The position numbers were made by a program, and so were the translations under genes. 64,000 nucleotides of DNA from Marinobacter persicus (lineage in GTDB: Bacteria > Pseudomonadota > Gammaproteobacteria > Pseudomonadales > Oleiphilaceae): contig NZ_FOSC01000009.1 of NCBI RefSeq assembly GCF_900114155.1, forward strand, positions 124,001-188,000, written 5' to 3'. The stretch's first letter is position 1. Each line of letters opens with the position of its first letter. Below are positions 24,901-33,249 of the stretch, piece after piece. The notes below the pieces were generated by a model. It did not search any database. It was given only the letters and a program-made list of their open reading frames with translations, and was not told the origin of the DNA.

Positions 24901-26037
24901 TCAGAACTTCAGGCGGCTGCCTACCATGGCAACGTTTACGTCGTCGTAGTCACCCATATCGGCTTCAAGGGCAAAGTTGTTGAAGGCGGCGTAGACGTCG
25001 AGGCGTTTGATTGGCTGGTAGACGTAGGCTGCTCCGAGGATTTCTACATCTGACCCCACGGCTTTATACACGTCATTGCCCTGATCCTTGAGCATTGGAT
25101 TGAAGTCCTGGCCCTGGGCTCGATGCACGGTGAACGAGTGCTTACCGGTTTTGTAACCCAGCTTCACCATGTTGAACGCGGTTTCGTTCTTGTTATTACT
25201 GTCGTAGTCGGCATAAGAATAAACGCCGGTGGCGTTAAAGCCGCTGTCATGGAGCCATGACAGAGAACCACCGACAATATCCCGTGAGTTAAAAGTACCT
25301 GTTTCGTTATATTGGGTGGAGTAGCCTATCGCTGCAGAAATACGCCCTACTCCATCAACCGAAGTATTGTAACGTGCCGCTATTTCAGAGGTATCAGCAT
25401 TGTCATCAGAGCTGTTCTCTTTATACCCATGACTGACTGACACCTTCACCGGACCAAACGCCGGCGCATCATAGCGAATGCGGTCATAGCGAGCTTCAAA
25501 ATCCTGGCTGCGAACGGCTTGAATCACTTTTACTTCCCCGTCCCCACTTTTTTCAACAAACGGCAACGCACCACCGACCAGCGCTAAATCCGGGAATGAA
25601 GCCACCTTAGTGCCAGAAAGGTCCATTTCCGTTGCACCATCACCCGCACCTGATCCCTGGCCAACGGAAATCATGCCATAACGCCCCTTGGCGAACAGGT
25701 TGATGTGTCGCTCTTCCCAGGAGCCTTTCTCATTGCGATTGTCCGGAGTCACAACATTCGATGCATTGTGCTGATACTCAAATTCCACATGCGCGCCGAC
25801 AGTCATGCCCCAATCTTTCAAATGCGTGGTAATACGGGTACCCACACGGCTGGAAGCATACTTGTTATCGACAATGTACTGCTCGGAACCGTTGCCGGTA
25901 TCGCCATGCATGATCGCCATATTAATGTGGCCGTAAGCGTCTACGTTCACTTCTGATAGATCCACCTTCTGCGCCATCGCAGTGGTGTTCATCAGGCTGC
26001 CGAGTGCGACACAAAGGACCAGTTGGTGCTTTTTCAT
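24901..26037 (-). CDS. Gram-negative porin (outer-membrane beta-barrel)
   Basis: Trimeric-porin-like outer-membrane protein of 378 residues. Signal peptide MKKHQLVLCVALGSLMNTTAMAQ, then alternating aromatic/hydrophobic beta-strand patterns, with Gly- and Asp-rich loops. The C-terminus SRLKF ends in the Phe that marks substrates of the BAM machine. The motifs DAYGHINMAI and RYGMISVGQ recall the proteobacterial porin_4 family. ATG at 26037 with GGAG 7 bases upstream. A FNR-like box and matching -10 lie upstream. Substrate selectivity is unknown. Confidence 0.9.
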   Translation of the reverse strand: MKKHQLVLCVALGSLMNTTAMAQKVDLSEVNVDAYGHINMAIMHGDTGNGSEQYIVDNKYASSRVGTRITTHLKDWGMTVGAHVEFEYQHNASNVVTPDNRNEKGSWEERHINLFAKGRYGMISVGQGSGAGDGATEMDLSGTKVASFPDLALVGGALPFVEKSGDGEVKVIQAVRSQDFEARYDRIRYDAPAFGPVKVSVSHGYKENSSDDNADTSEIAARYNTSVDGVGRISAAIGYSTQYNETGTFNSRDIVGGSLSWLHDSGFNATGVYSYADYDSNNKNETAFNMVKLGYKTGKHSFTVHRAQGQDFNPMLKDQGNDVYKAVGSDVEILGAAYVYQPIKRLDVYAAFNNFALEADMGDYDDVNVAMVGSRLKF

Positions 26038-26093
26038 GGGATTTCTCCGTTCTTGGAACATAAAGTGATTCCGTTACACATAATTCCCAACCT

Positions 26094-26134
26094 AAATTAG
26101 AGGTTCACACCAAAACATTCTTGATTAGTATCAG
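26094..26134 (-). promoter_or_regulatory. Candidate FNR/ANR-dependent promoter of the porin gene
   Basis: TTGATTAGTATCAG (26121-26134) matches TTGAT-N4-ATCAA at 9 of 10 positions. Read on the minus strand, a -10-like TAATTT lies at 26099-26094. With a start near 26087, the box centres about 40-41 bases upstream, the class II FNR position. The divergent chemoreceptor could share it. Confidence 0.58.
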
Positions 26135-26259
26135 TTTTCCAGCGAGATCAGCAGGCTGTAAGTGGAACTACCCCGCAAGTTTACGTGGGGCTGGCCGTTA
26201 ATGTGATATAACGCACACCAAACCAATTACAAAAACGTTTCTAGAAAAAGGTATTCACT

Positions 26260-27888
26260 ATGCTTTTCCAGAACATCAAGGTTCGGGTCAAGCTCGGCCT
26301 GCTGGTCGGGCTGACGGCCTTCATGCTCGTGGCCATCGCTGCTACCGCTTTGCTGGACATGCGTCACTCTCTGGAAACCGAGAGGACCGCTCAGCTCGAT
26401 GCATTGCTCGATACCTCCATCGGACTGCTTCAAACCCTGCAGGAAGACGTCGAGAATGGCGAGCTGACCAGCCAGGAGGCCAGAAACGAAGCCAGGCGTA
26501 TGCTGGAAAGCATGACCTACGGTAACAACGACTATTACTTCGCCCTCAATGAACGGGCGGTCATGACAGTTCATGGAGGTGACAGCCAGCAAGTCGGGCG
26601 TGATCTGAACGATTTCCGTACGGAAGATGGCCGGCCACTGTTCCAGAACATGGTTTCGTTGCTGGACAACAACCAGGCCCGCGATGAATTCAGCTACCTG
26701 TGGCCTAAAGCCGGCAGCAGCGAACCACAGCCAAAGCTGACCGTGGTCAGAAGCTTTGAACCCTGGGGCTGGGTAGTGGGTACAGGCGTGTACATGGACG
26801 ATCTGAACGCTGCGTTCATGAGCGACGTTATCCGGATTGGCATTGCCACACTGGTGGCTCTCGCCATTCTGATTGGCGTCTCTCTACTGATCGGCCGTTC
26901 GATCACCTCGCCACTGGACATTGTTACCCGCGTAATGACCAAAGCGGCAGACGGTGATCTGAAAGTCCGCACCAATTTGAACAGCAAGGACGAGCTGGGC
27001 CATGTGGGCCACCGGATTGACGAGACTCTGGAAGTCTTCCATGAACTGGTGCACCAGATAGCCGCCTCCGCCACCCAGGTTTCCGGCAGTGCGGAAGACC
27101 TCGCCCGAAGCGCGGAAGAAACCAGTTCGGCACTGGACCAACAGGCTGCAGAGGCGGAACAACTGTCCACCGCAATGAACGAAATGGCCAGCAGCGTGCA
27201 GGAAGTGGCGCGCAGCGCCACCGACACCGCTTCGGCCATCGAGGCCGCCGACCGGGAAGCAGATGAAGGCAACCATGACGTAGAAGACACCGTCAACCAC
27301 ATTCAGGAACTGGCAAACGAGGTTCAGGAAGCGGCCCGAGTGATTCAGGACCTTGAGGGTGACACCGAGCAGATCAGCAAGGTACTCAGTGAAATCCAGG
27401 CCATTTCCGAACAGACCAACCTGCTGGCCCTGAACGCCGCCATTGAAGCCGCACGTGCCGGTGAATCCGGCCGTGGCTTTGCCGTTGTGGCCGATGAGGT
27501 GCGCCAGCTCGCCCAGCGTACCCAAGGCTCCACCGAAGAAATCCGCAACATGAACGAGCGCCTGCAGACCGCCGCCCAGCGTGCCGTTGCAGTGATGAAC
27601 CAGTCCAGCGAAAAAGCGGCTGGCAGCGTGGATTCAGCCCACCATGCCGGGGAAGAGTTGCGCCGTATTGTCGAGCAGATGTCACGCATTCGCGACATGG
27701 GCATTCAGGTGGCCTCGGCAGCCGAGGAACAGGGCAACGTGTCCGAGGAAATGAGTGCCAACCTGATGCGCATAACCCAGGCGTCGGAAAGCACCGTGAC
27801 GGCCGCCAATACCGTGGCCAGCAGTGGCGAGCAACTGCGGGCACTGGCCAGGGAGCTGCAAAGCCAGGTAAGCCGGTTCAGCGTTTGA
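26260..27888 (+). CDS. Methyl-accepting chemotaxis protein with single Cache domain
   Basis: Chemoreceptor of 542 residues: transmembrane helix 1 (about 12-33), a periplasmic sCache_2-type sensor (about 38-185: [22 protein letters not shown], written here as [12 protein letters not shown] and [13 protein letters not shown]), transmembrane helix 2 (about 192-213), HAMP ([20 protein letters not shown]) and the signalling domain with [19 protein letters not shown]. sCache receptors often sense small organic acids. An extended -10 TGATATAAC (26204-26212) and a weak sigma-28-like GCAA-N15-GCCGTTAA (26175-26201) lie upstream. Divergent from the porin. Confidence 0.95.
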   Translation: MLFQNIKVRVKLGLLVGLTAFMLVAIAATALLDMRHSLETERTAQLDALLDTSIGLLQTLQEDVENGELTSQEARNEARRMLESMTYGNNDYYFALNERAVMTVHGGDSQQVGRDLNDFRTEDGRPLFQNMVSLLDNNQARDEFSYLWPKAGSSEPQPKLTVVRSFEPWGWVVGTGVYMDDLNAAFMSDVIRIGIATLVALAILIGVSLLIGRSITSPLDIVTRVMTKAADGDLKVRTNLNSKDELGHVGHRIDETLEVFHELVHQIAASATQVSGSAEDLARSAEETSSALDQQAAEAEQLSTAMNEMASSVQEVARSATDTASAIEAADREADEGNHDVEDTVNHIQELANEVQEAARVIQDLEGDTEQISKVLSEIQAISEQTNLLALNAAIEAARAGESGRGFAVVADEVRQLAQRTQGSTEEIRNMNERLQTAAQRAVAVMNQSSEKAAGSVDSAHHAGEELRRIVEQMSRIRDMGIQVASAAEEQGNVSEEMSANLMRITQASESTVTAANTVASSGEQLRALARELQSQVSRFSV

Positions 27889-27894
27889 ACATCA

Positions 27895-27926
27895 GGGGGA
27901 TATCGCCCACTCTGAAGGTATCCCCC
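27895..27926 (+). repeat. Hairpin between chemoreceptor and GDH-family gene
   Basis: GGGGGATA (27895-27902) and TATCCCCC (27919-27926), separated by 16 bases, just after the chemoreceptor stop and 25 bases before the next start. It has no T-run; it could limit read-through or act as a leader structure. Confidence 0.5.
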
Positions 27927-27951
27927 ACCCGGCGACAGGAGAGTGACTACC

Positions 27952-29190
27952 GTGTACGACTTCCTGAAGCAAAGCACGCAACTCATGGAACAGGCCGCCA
28001 GTCTTGGCGGCATTAGTCCAACCGTTCTGGAGCTGTTGTCCGGCCCTGGCCGGGTAACCAGTTTCCGGTTCCCCCTGAAAATGGACGATGGCAGCGTCAG
28101 AATTTTTCAGGCACACAGGGCCTGTCACACTGATGCACTGGGCCCTACCAGAGACGGCACCCGCATCTCCATCGATCTGGATGCCGAAGAGTGCAAGGCG
28201 CTTGCACTGGTGATGTCCATCAAGCACGCCGCCGGGCGCATTCCCGCCGGTGGCGGCAAGGGCGGCATCGCCGCCGATCCTGCCGAACTTTCCCGGAACG
28301 AACTGGAGCGCCTTTGCCGCGCCTACATAAGGCATTTGCGACCTTCCGGCCCAAACATCGATGTGCCCGGCGCTGACATTGGCACCGACATGCAATGCAT
28401 GGCCTGGATGCTGGACGAGTATGAACAGATCAACGGGCACCATGCGCCGGCGGCCGTCAACGACAAGCCGGTCATACTGGGTGGAATGCCTGGAGGTTAC
28501 GAGGCTACCGGGGCCGGAGTATTTGATGTGTTTCAGGCAGCCGCTGAGCAAGTTGACTTCAAACTGGAAGGTGCTCGCATTGCCATTCAGGGATTCGGAC
28601 AAGTGGGTTCTGTGGCAGCGCAATCGTTCGAAAATGCCGGCTGCAAGGTTATCGCGGTAAGAGAGGCCAACAGCGGGGTTTACGCCGCTGAAGGTCTTAG
28701 TATTCAGGAGCTGCTGAACCACCGTGAGCAACACGGCAGCCTTGAGGGCTTCCCGGGGGCTGATTCGATCACCAATGAAGCCCTGTTTGCCTGTGACTGC
28801 GATGTGCTGGTACCCGCCGCCGTGCAGGGTGTGATTACCCGTGAAGTCGCAGAAACCATCAAGGCCCGGATCCTCGTTGAAGCGGCCAATGCCCCGACCA
28901 CTCTCGAAGCTGACGAGTATTTGCTGAACCACGGGGTCACCATTGTACCGGACGTACTCGCCAATGCCGGTAGCGTTCACCTGTGCCAGATGGAACGCAC
29001 CCAGGGTTTCTCGGATGAATACTGGAGTTCGGACACCATCGAGGCCGAGCGCCGCAAACGGCTGGTGCGCAGCTACCATGAGGCAGTCCAGTGTGCGGAC
29101 CATTACGGCCTGAAATCGGTTCGTCTGGGCGCCTGGATCAATGCGCTTAAACGGTTGGAGGAGGCGATTGTGATGCGCGGGTGGTGTTGA
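27952..29190 (+). CDS. Glu/Leu/Phe/Val dehydrogenase family protein
   Basis: NAD(P)-dependent amino acid dehydrogenase of 412 residues, probably interconverting glutamate and 2-oxoglutarate plus ammonia. N-terminal substrate domain: SIKHAAGRIPAGGGKGGI with the catalytic Lys in GGGKGG, and DVPGADIGTDMQ with the catalytic Asp. Rossmann domain: IQGFGQVGSVAAQSF (GxGxxG), then LVEAANAPTT and VPDVLANAGSV. Start is uncertain: GTG at 27952 has AGGAG 10 bases upstream; GTG at 27943 would be only 1 base from it. Substrate preference within the family is not decided by sequence. A terminator follows. Confidence 0.88.
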   Translation: MYDFLKQSTQLMEQAASLGGISPTVLELLSGPGRVTSFRFPLKMDDGSVRIFQAHRACHTDALGPTRDGTRISIDLDAEECKALALVMSIKHAAGRIPAGGGKGGIAADPAELSRNELERLCRAYIRHLRPSGPNIDVPGADIGTDMQCMAWMLDEYEQINGHHAPAAVNDKPVILGGMPGGYEATGAGVFDVFQAAAEQVDFKLEGARIAIQGFGQVGSVAAQSFENAGCKVIAVREANSGVYAAEGLSIQELLNHREQHGSLEGFPGADSITNEALFACDCDVLVPAAVQGVITREVAETIKARILVEAANAPTTLEADEYLLNHGVTIVPDVLANAGSVHLCQMERTQGFSDEYWSSDTIEAERRKRLVRSYHEAVQCADHYGLKSVRLGAWINALKRLEEAIVMRGWC

Positions 29191-29214
29191 AACCACCCGA
29201 CCGGCCAGTCAATA

Positions 29215-29247
29215 AAAAACCCCGGTACTTTTCAGTACCGGGGTTTT
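29215..29247. terminator. Bidirectional terminator, GDH / tRNA-Ser
   Basis: AAAAACCCCGGTACT-TTTC-AGTACCGGGGTTTT: a long stem flanked by A and T tracts. It sits between the convergent GDH-family gene and tRNA-Ser and suits both. Confidence 0.93.
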
Positions 29248-29251
29248 GTGT

Positions 29252-29342
29252 TGGCGGAGAGGGAGGGATTCGAACCCTCGATACGCTATTAACGTATACA
29301 CACTTTCCAGGCGTGCGCCTTCAGCCACTCGGCCACCTCTCC
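29252..29342 (-). tRNA. tRNA-Ser (GGA)
   Basis: 91 bases including CCA, class II with a long variable arm. The acceptor GGAGAGG pairs with CCTCTCC, the anticodon loop CTGGAAA gives GGA, the variable stem contains ATACG/CGTAT and the T arm is GGGTTCGAATCCC. A promoter candidate TTGCCA-N17-TACAGT lies upstream. Confidence 0.96.
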
Positions 29343-29388
29343 TAAAACTGTTCCAAATCAGCAGGCCACCGCTCATTTGAGGTGGCAA

Positions 29389-29417
29389 ACTGTACTGATT
29401 TTCTTGCCGTTTGGCAA
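29389..29417 (-). promoter_or_regulatory. Candidate sigma-70 promoter for tRNA-Ser
   Basis: Minus strand: TTGCCA (29417-29412), a 17-base spacer, TACAGT (29394-29389). The expected start is near 29382, a 40-base leader before the tRNA. Confidence 0.48.
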
Positions 29418-29500
29418 CGGTGTAACAGCTTTATACCCGCATTTTTTTAAAAATTTTCCGGTAACGATCAAAAATCCAGCAATATTGCCGGTTGCCGTAT

Positions 29501-29524
29501 AAAAAAGGCCCCTTCCAGGGGGCC
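29501..29524 (-). terminator. Terminator of the small unknown gene
   Basis: On the minus strand GGCCCC-CTGGAA-GGGGCC followed by TTTTTT, about 50 bases after the stop of the 124-residue gene. Confidence 0.88.
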
Positions 29525-29575
29525 CAAGAGCGTGATTATTGTGTGGTCATCCATCACCGTTCGGAACACGCGTGC

Positions 29576-29950
29576 TCAGAAAACCACTCTGGCAGCTCGC
29601 CATCCCGTTTTTTCAAGCAATCCCGAATCCAGGTGCGACGTTTCGTCGGCCTCCGGAGTTTCATGCATTTGTGCCTCGGGAACTTCGAACACGTGATAGG
29701 CTTCAGGGCCAAACGGGTCCAGGGCGGTGTCCAGGTATTCAAAACTGTCCGGCACCGGTTCGCCCGACATGGCCACCCTGAAATACCGGTCGACCAATGG
29801 CACTTCCACGTTCAGCGGCTGCTGGACCCAGAGAAACACGGCTTTTTGCGGCATCAGGTATTCGCAACGTACAACCCGGAAGCCTTCACGCAGCGTCAGT
29901 GTTGTCGGTTCCTTGCCTGCGGCAAGACGGAATTTGTGGATGGTCTTCAT
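29576..29950 (-). CDS. Small protein of unknown function (DUF7352-like?)
   Basis: A 124-residue soluble protein. The start MKTIHKFRLAAGKEPTTLTL and the middle VFLWVQQPLNVEVPLVDRYF resemble a family of small proteins often found in phages and plasmids (DUF7352: MKTIYK-like start, VLWALVD-like middle). The resemblance is from memory and untested. The C-terminal 35 residues (EAQMHETPEADETSHLD...) are acidic, then basic. No signal peptide or membrane helix. AAGGAGAG lies just before the ATG at 29950. It has its own terminator and sits alone between tRNA-Ser and cheR, so it is probably an independent unit. Confidence 0.75.
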   Translation of the reverse strand: MKTIHKFRLAAGKEPTTLTLREGFRVVRCEYLMPQKAVFLWVQQPLNVEVPLVDRYFRVAMSGEPVPDSFEYLDTALDPFGPEAYHVFEVPEAQMHETPEADETSHLDSGLLEKTGWRAARVVF

Positions 29951-30084
29951 GGTGCTCTCCTTCGGCCATCTAGCCGAACACACCACCATCATGCCCTTCC
30001 CTGACGCTCTAAAAAATCAGTTTATTTAGATTCTACCGTTCTCTTTTCTCGATCTTCCGGGCAACATGCACCGCCAGGTCGCAC

Positions 30085-30912
30085 CTACTTCTTCCGGTAA
30101 ATAATCCCCGGATGGCACTGAACCATTTCATAGAGGTCCGACAAACCATTGAGGGACTCAGAAGCGCCAAGAATCAGATAACCACCCGGGTTAAGAGAGC
30201 CATGCAGGCGGGTAAGAATGTCTTTTTTCAGCTCCGCCGAGAAGTAGATCAATACGTTACGGCACATGACTATGTCGAACTTGCCCAGAGTGAAACGGTC
30301 GAGCAGATTCAGTTCGCGGAACTCCACCATCGATTTGATCTGGGGTTTGATCTGCCAGCCGCCGTTGGGGGAGGCATTGAAAAACTGCTTCTGACGCTCC
30401 GGAGACAGGCCCCGGCCGATGGCGATCATCTCGTACTCGCCCCGACGGGCCACATCCAGAACGCTCTTGGAAATATCCGTGGCGACAATTTTCACATCCC
30501 GTAATTTTCCGGGGCGCGCACGACGAAACTCTTCAATGACCATTGCCGTGGAATACGGCTCCTGTCCGGTAGAGCAGGCGGCAGACCAGATTCGCAGGGG
30601 CTGAGCCGATTTGCGTTCGGCAAACTCCGGCAGCAGCTTGTCCTGGAGTATGCGGAAAGGGTGGTTGTCGCGGAACCACAAGGTCTCGTTGGTGGTCATG
30701 GCGTCAATCACCACTTCCTTGAGGTTGCTCCGCCCCGGTCGCTTCAAGCGGTCAAGCAGCTCACCCAGCGAATTCAGATTATTGTCTTCAAGAATCCTGC
30801 GCAGCCGGCTTTTCACCAGATACTGCTTGTTATCTCCCAGCAAAATGCCACAGGCATCCTGCAGGAATGTCTTGAAGGCGTCGTATTCCTGGGGCGTTAT
30901 TTCCGCTTTCAT
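30085..30912 (-). CDS. cheR: Chemotaxis protein methyltransferase CheR
   Basis: S-adenosylmethionine-dependent methyltransferase that methylates glutamates of chemoreceptors during adaptation. The 275-residue product has an N-terminal helical CheR_N domain (about 1-75) and a Rossmann methyltransferase domain: TTNETLWFRD, RIWSAACSTGQEPYS (AdoMet loop), VATDISKSVLDVARRGEY and MCRNVLIYF. It follows cheV by 39 bases on the same strand. In Vibrio and relatives flgB follows cheR; here a small unknown gene does. Confidence 0.96.
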   Translation of the reverse strand: MKAEITPQEYDAFKTFLQDACGILLGDNKQYLVKSRLRRILEDNNLNSLGELLDRLKRPGRSNLKEVVIDAMTTNETLWFRDNHPFRILQDKLLPEFAERKSAQPLRIWSAACSTGQEPYSTAMVIEEFRRARPGKLRDVKIVATDISKSVLDVARRGEYEMIAIGRGLSPERQKQFFNASPNGGWQIKPQIKSMVEFRELNLLDRFTLGKFDIVMCRNVLIYFSAELKKDILTRLHGSLNPGGYLILGASESLNGLSDLYEMVQCHPGIIYRKK

Positions 30913-30951
30913 TGAATCTCTATTGTGAGAAGTGAATCAGAAAGCCAGGCA

Positions 30952-31881
30952 TCATGCCTGGTCGAGAATCTCCATGACTCGCTCGGCGAGCTCATCGGCA
31001 CTGAATTTTGCCATAAAGTCATTGGCGCCGACTTTTTTCACCATGGCTTGGTTGAATACGCCACTCAACGACGTATGCAACATAACGTGAACATCTCTCA
31101 GGGACTGGTTTTCGCGGATCCGTGTTACCAGTGTGTAACCATCCATTTCCGGCATTTCCACATCTGAAATCACCATGGAAAGATGATCCTCGGCTTTGGA
31201 ACCATCGGCAGTAATTTCCTTGAGATAGTCCAGCGCCTGCTTGCCATCATTCCTGACAACCACTTCCAGGCCTATGGCGGTCAGGCAGCGTTCAATCTGC
31301 CGGCGCGCGACGCTGGAATCATCCACCACCAGAATTGGCAAGGTACCCTGCTCCCTTTCCGAGCCACGGGTAACAAGGTGTTCGGTAACATCTTCGCCGA
31401 GGGGAGAAACTTCTGCAAGAACCTTTTCTACGTCGATGATTTCAACCAGTTTATCGTCAATGCGGGTGACGGCTGTCAGGTACACATCCTTACCGGCACC
31501 ACTGGGCGGAGGAACGATGTCTTCCCAGTTCATATTCATGATGCGTTCAACGCCGGATACCAGAAAGCCCTGGGTTTTACGATTATACTCAGTGATGATG
31601 ACGAAGCTGGTGGCCAGATTTTCCTGCGGTATTGGCAATAACCCGATAGCCATGCTCAGATCAATAATCGGGATGGTCTCACCGCGAACATGAGAGACCC
31701 CCCTGACAACCTGCCGGCTGTTGGGAATGGAAGAGAGCTTGGGGCACGGCAAAACCTCACGTACCTTGAACACGTTTATGCCGTAAATCTGTCGGCCACG
31801 CAGGCGGAACATCAGCAACTCCAGCCGGTTCTGGCCGACCATCTGTGTTCGCTGGTTTACACTGTCCAATACCCCTGCCAT
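30952..31881 (-). CDS. cheV: Chemotaxis coupling protein CheV
   Basis: Hybrid adaptor with a CheW-like domain (about 20-165; LLMFRLRGRQIYGINVFKVREV, split here as LLMFRLRGRQ and YGINVFKVREV) and a C-terminal receiver domain (about 185-305) with VVDDSSVARRQ, phospho-acceptor Asp in MVISDVEMPEMDG and the SLSGVFN switch region. It couples receptors to CheA and is tuned by phosphorylation. The ATG is 9 bases after AGGAG. It forms a unit with cheR and is divergent from flgA. Confidence 0.96.
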   Translation of the reverse strand: MAGVLDSVNQRTQMVGQNRLELLMFRLRGRQIYGINVFKVREVLPCPKLSSIPNSRQVVRGVSHVRGETIPIIDLSMAIGLLPIPQENLATSFVIITEYNRKTQGFLVSGVERIMNMNWEDIVPPPSGAGKDVYLTAVTRIDDKLVEIIDVEKVLAEVSPLGEDVTEHLVTRGSEREQGTLPILVVDDSSVARRQIERCLTAIGLEVVVRNDGKQALDYLKEITADGSKAEDHLSMVISDVEMPEMDGYTLVTRIRENQSLRDVHVMLHTSLSGVFNQAMVKKVGANDFMAKFSADELAERVMEILDQA

Positions 31882-31909
31882 GTCATTCTACTCCTGGCGT
31901 GCCGTGTCC

Positions 31910-31924
31910 GGCATTGAATTTGCA
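31910..31924 (+). promoter_or_regulatory. Possible sigma-54 promoter for flgA
   Basis: CGGCATTGAATTTGCA has GG (31910-31911) and GC (31922-31923) ten bases apart, with most other -24/-12 positions matching TGGCAC-N5-TTGCA. It would start about 140 bases before flgA. flgA is sigma-54/FleQ-dependent in related bacteria. Single site, so modest weight. Confidence 0.32.
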
Positions 31925-32077
31925 GCTTGTCTCGAAAAACGGCTATTGGTCGGCTGAAATGCCAAATAATTGGCGCTTTTACCTTTAATAGCATACAGGT
32001 TTTAACGGCAGCTTTTGCCGATACCTTAAACCATTTTTCATAAAACCCCACTTTTGGTGAAAGAATAGGACAATCTC

Positions 32078-32785
32078 GTGCTGATGCGAACCCTCTTTTT
32101 GGCTATAGCCATGCTATTTAGCCTTATCAGTGACCAGAGCCTTGCCGCGACCAGTGCTGAGCAGATCCAGCAGGCCACCAGGGCATTTGTCCAGGAATGG
32201 GCCGACCAGCGAGCCAAGGAAGGTCTCAAGATTGCCTTTGAAGTCGGACATATCGACAGCCGGTTGTCTCTGGCTGACTGCGACAAACCACTGGATGCCG
32301 AATTTGCAGGCAGCCCTCTCGAAACCACCCGGCCTTCGGTCCTGGTATCCTGCTCCGGCAAGCGCCCCTGGCGCATGTATGTGTCACTGTCGCTGGAGGT
32401 GCACGGCCCGGCACTGGTCGCCTCGCGCGCCCTGGCCAGGGGTGAACGGCTGAGCGAGCAACTGGTGACGACCCAGTCGGTGCAACTGAACGCCAGTCAC
32501 AAGGGAGCGTTGTTCAACCCGGAAGATGTCAACGGCATGATGATGCGCAGGCCCGTTTCGGCTGGCACCATGATCACGCCGGACCTGCTCGAGGCTCCCG
32601 ATGCCGTCGAGCGCGGCGATCATGTTATTATCATCGCCAGATCCAAAACATTTTCGATTCGTTCCCGCGGCAAGGCCCTCGCCAATGCCAGTGTTGGCGA
32701 GCAGGTTCTGGTAGAGAACCTGAGTTCTGCGAGAACCGTTAAAGGCACGGTCGTTGCACCCGGCCGGGTGGAAATTCCGATGTAA
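32078..32785 (+). CDS. flgA: Flagellar basal body P-ring chaperone FlgA
   Basis: Periplasmic chaperone for FlgI during P-ring assembly, 235 residues. A signal peptide (about 1-24, ending SLAATSA) is followed by a FlgA N-terminal region, a SAF domain (LVASRALARGERLSEQLVT) and the C-terminal DHVIIIARSKTFSIRSRGKAL, here cut as DHVIIIARSKTFSI and RSRGKALANASVG, with VKGTVVAPGRVEI at the end. The GTG at 32078 is 7 bases after AGGA; an in-frame ATG follows two codons later. First of flgA-flgM-flgN. Confidence 0.95.
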   Translation: MLMRTLFLAIAMLFSLISDQSLAATSAEQIQQATRAFVQEWADQRAKEGLKIAFEVGHIDSRLSLADCDKPLDAEFAGSPLETTRPSVLVSCSGKRPWRMYVSLSLEVHGPALVASRALARGERLSEQLVTTQSVQLNASHKGALFNPEDVNGMMMRRPVSAGTMITPDLLEAPDAVERGDHVIIIARSKTFSIRSRGKALANASVGEQVLVENLSSARTVKGTVVAPGRVEIPM

Positions 32786-32828
32786 CCATGTCCGCTGCAT
32801 CGGGCGGCAATTTTTTTCCGCTTTTTGC

Positions 32829-32855
32829 TAAAGTCAGGCGACCCATTGCCGATAC
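32829..32855 (+). promoter_or_regulatory. Sigma-28 (FliA) promoter for flgM
   Basis: TAAA (32829-32832), exactly 15 bases, then GCCGATAC (32848-32855), against the consensus TAAA-N15-GCCGATAA. It lies about 60 bases before flgM, whose expression from a class III FliA promoter is well established. Confidence 0.82.
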
Positions 32856-32915
32856 ACAGACATATACCAGAAACTGCCACCCTACGATGGTGGCCACAGG
32901 CAAGCAGGTACCCTT

Positions 32916-33242
32916 ATGTCAGTTGACTTGAATGGAATTGGCCCGGGCCAGGTCAACACCCCCAGAACAACGGCCGACAAGTCTTCAAACCAGACTAGCA
33001 CGCAGGCGGCGTCTGCTGAGCAGAACAAGGCCCAGAGCCCCGCCACCCGTGGCGAGAACGTAAAGCTCAGCAATCAGGCGAAAAACCTGAACCAGCTGGA
33101 GCAAAAACTGGGAGAGTATCCGGAAATGGACGATGACCGCATTTCCCAGATTCGTGCCGCTCTGGAAGATGGCAGCTACAAAGTCGATGCGGAAAAACTG
33201 GCCCAGAAAATGCTTGATATGGATGAAAGCATTTTTGGGTGA
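32916..33242 (+). CDS. flgM: Anti-sigma-28 factor FlgM
   Basis: Binds and inhibits FliA until the hook is finished, then is exported through the flagellar apparatus. The 108-residue product has a polar, disordered N-terminal half (Thr, Ser, Gln, Asn rich) that serves for export and a C-terminal sigma-binding part with helices ENVKLSNQAKNLNQLEQKL and DRISQIRAALEDGSYKVDAEKLA, here named by their ends. The typical end ...AQKMLDMDESIFG matches the family. It has its own sigma-28 promoter and is followed by flgN after 7 bases. Confidence 0.94.
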   Translation: MSVDLNGIGPGQVNTPRTTADKSSNQTSTQAASAEQNKAQSPATRGENVKLSNQAKNLNQLEQKLGEYPEMDDDRISQIRAALEDGSYKVDAEKLAQKMLDMDESIFG

Positions 33243-33249
33243 GTAGATT

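Noticed and set aside
27892-29196. 434-residue minus-strand open frame opposite the GDH-family gene
   Set aside because: The plus-strand gene has clear catalytic and nucleotide motifs; the minus frame has none.
29252-29342. tRNA-Ser as an attachment site of a current genomic island
   Set aside because: No integrase gene and no repeat of the tRNA 3' end seen in the window; only kept as a possible remnant in the findings.
32017-32024. GCCGATAC upstream of flgA as a sigma-28 -10 element
   Set aside because: No TAAA 15 bases upstream; the nearest TTAA leaves only 11 bases. The flgM site has exact spacing.
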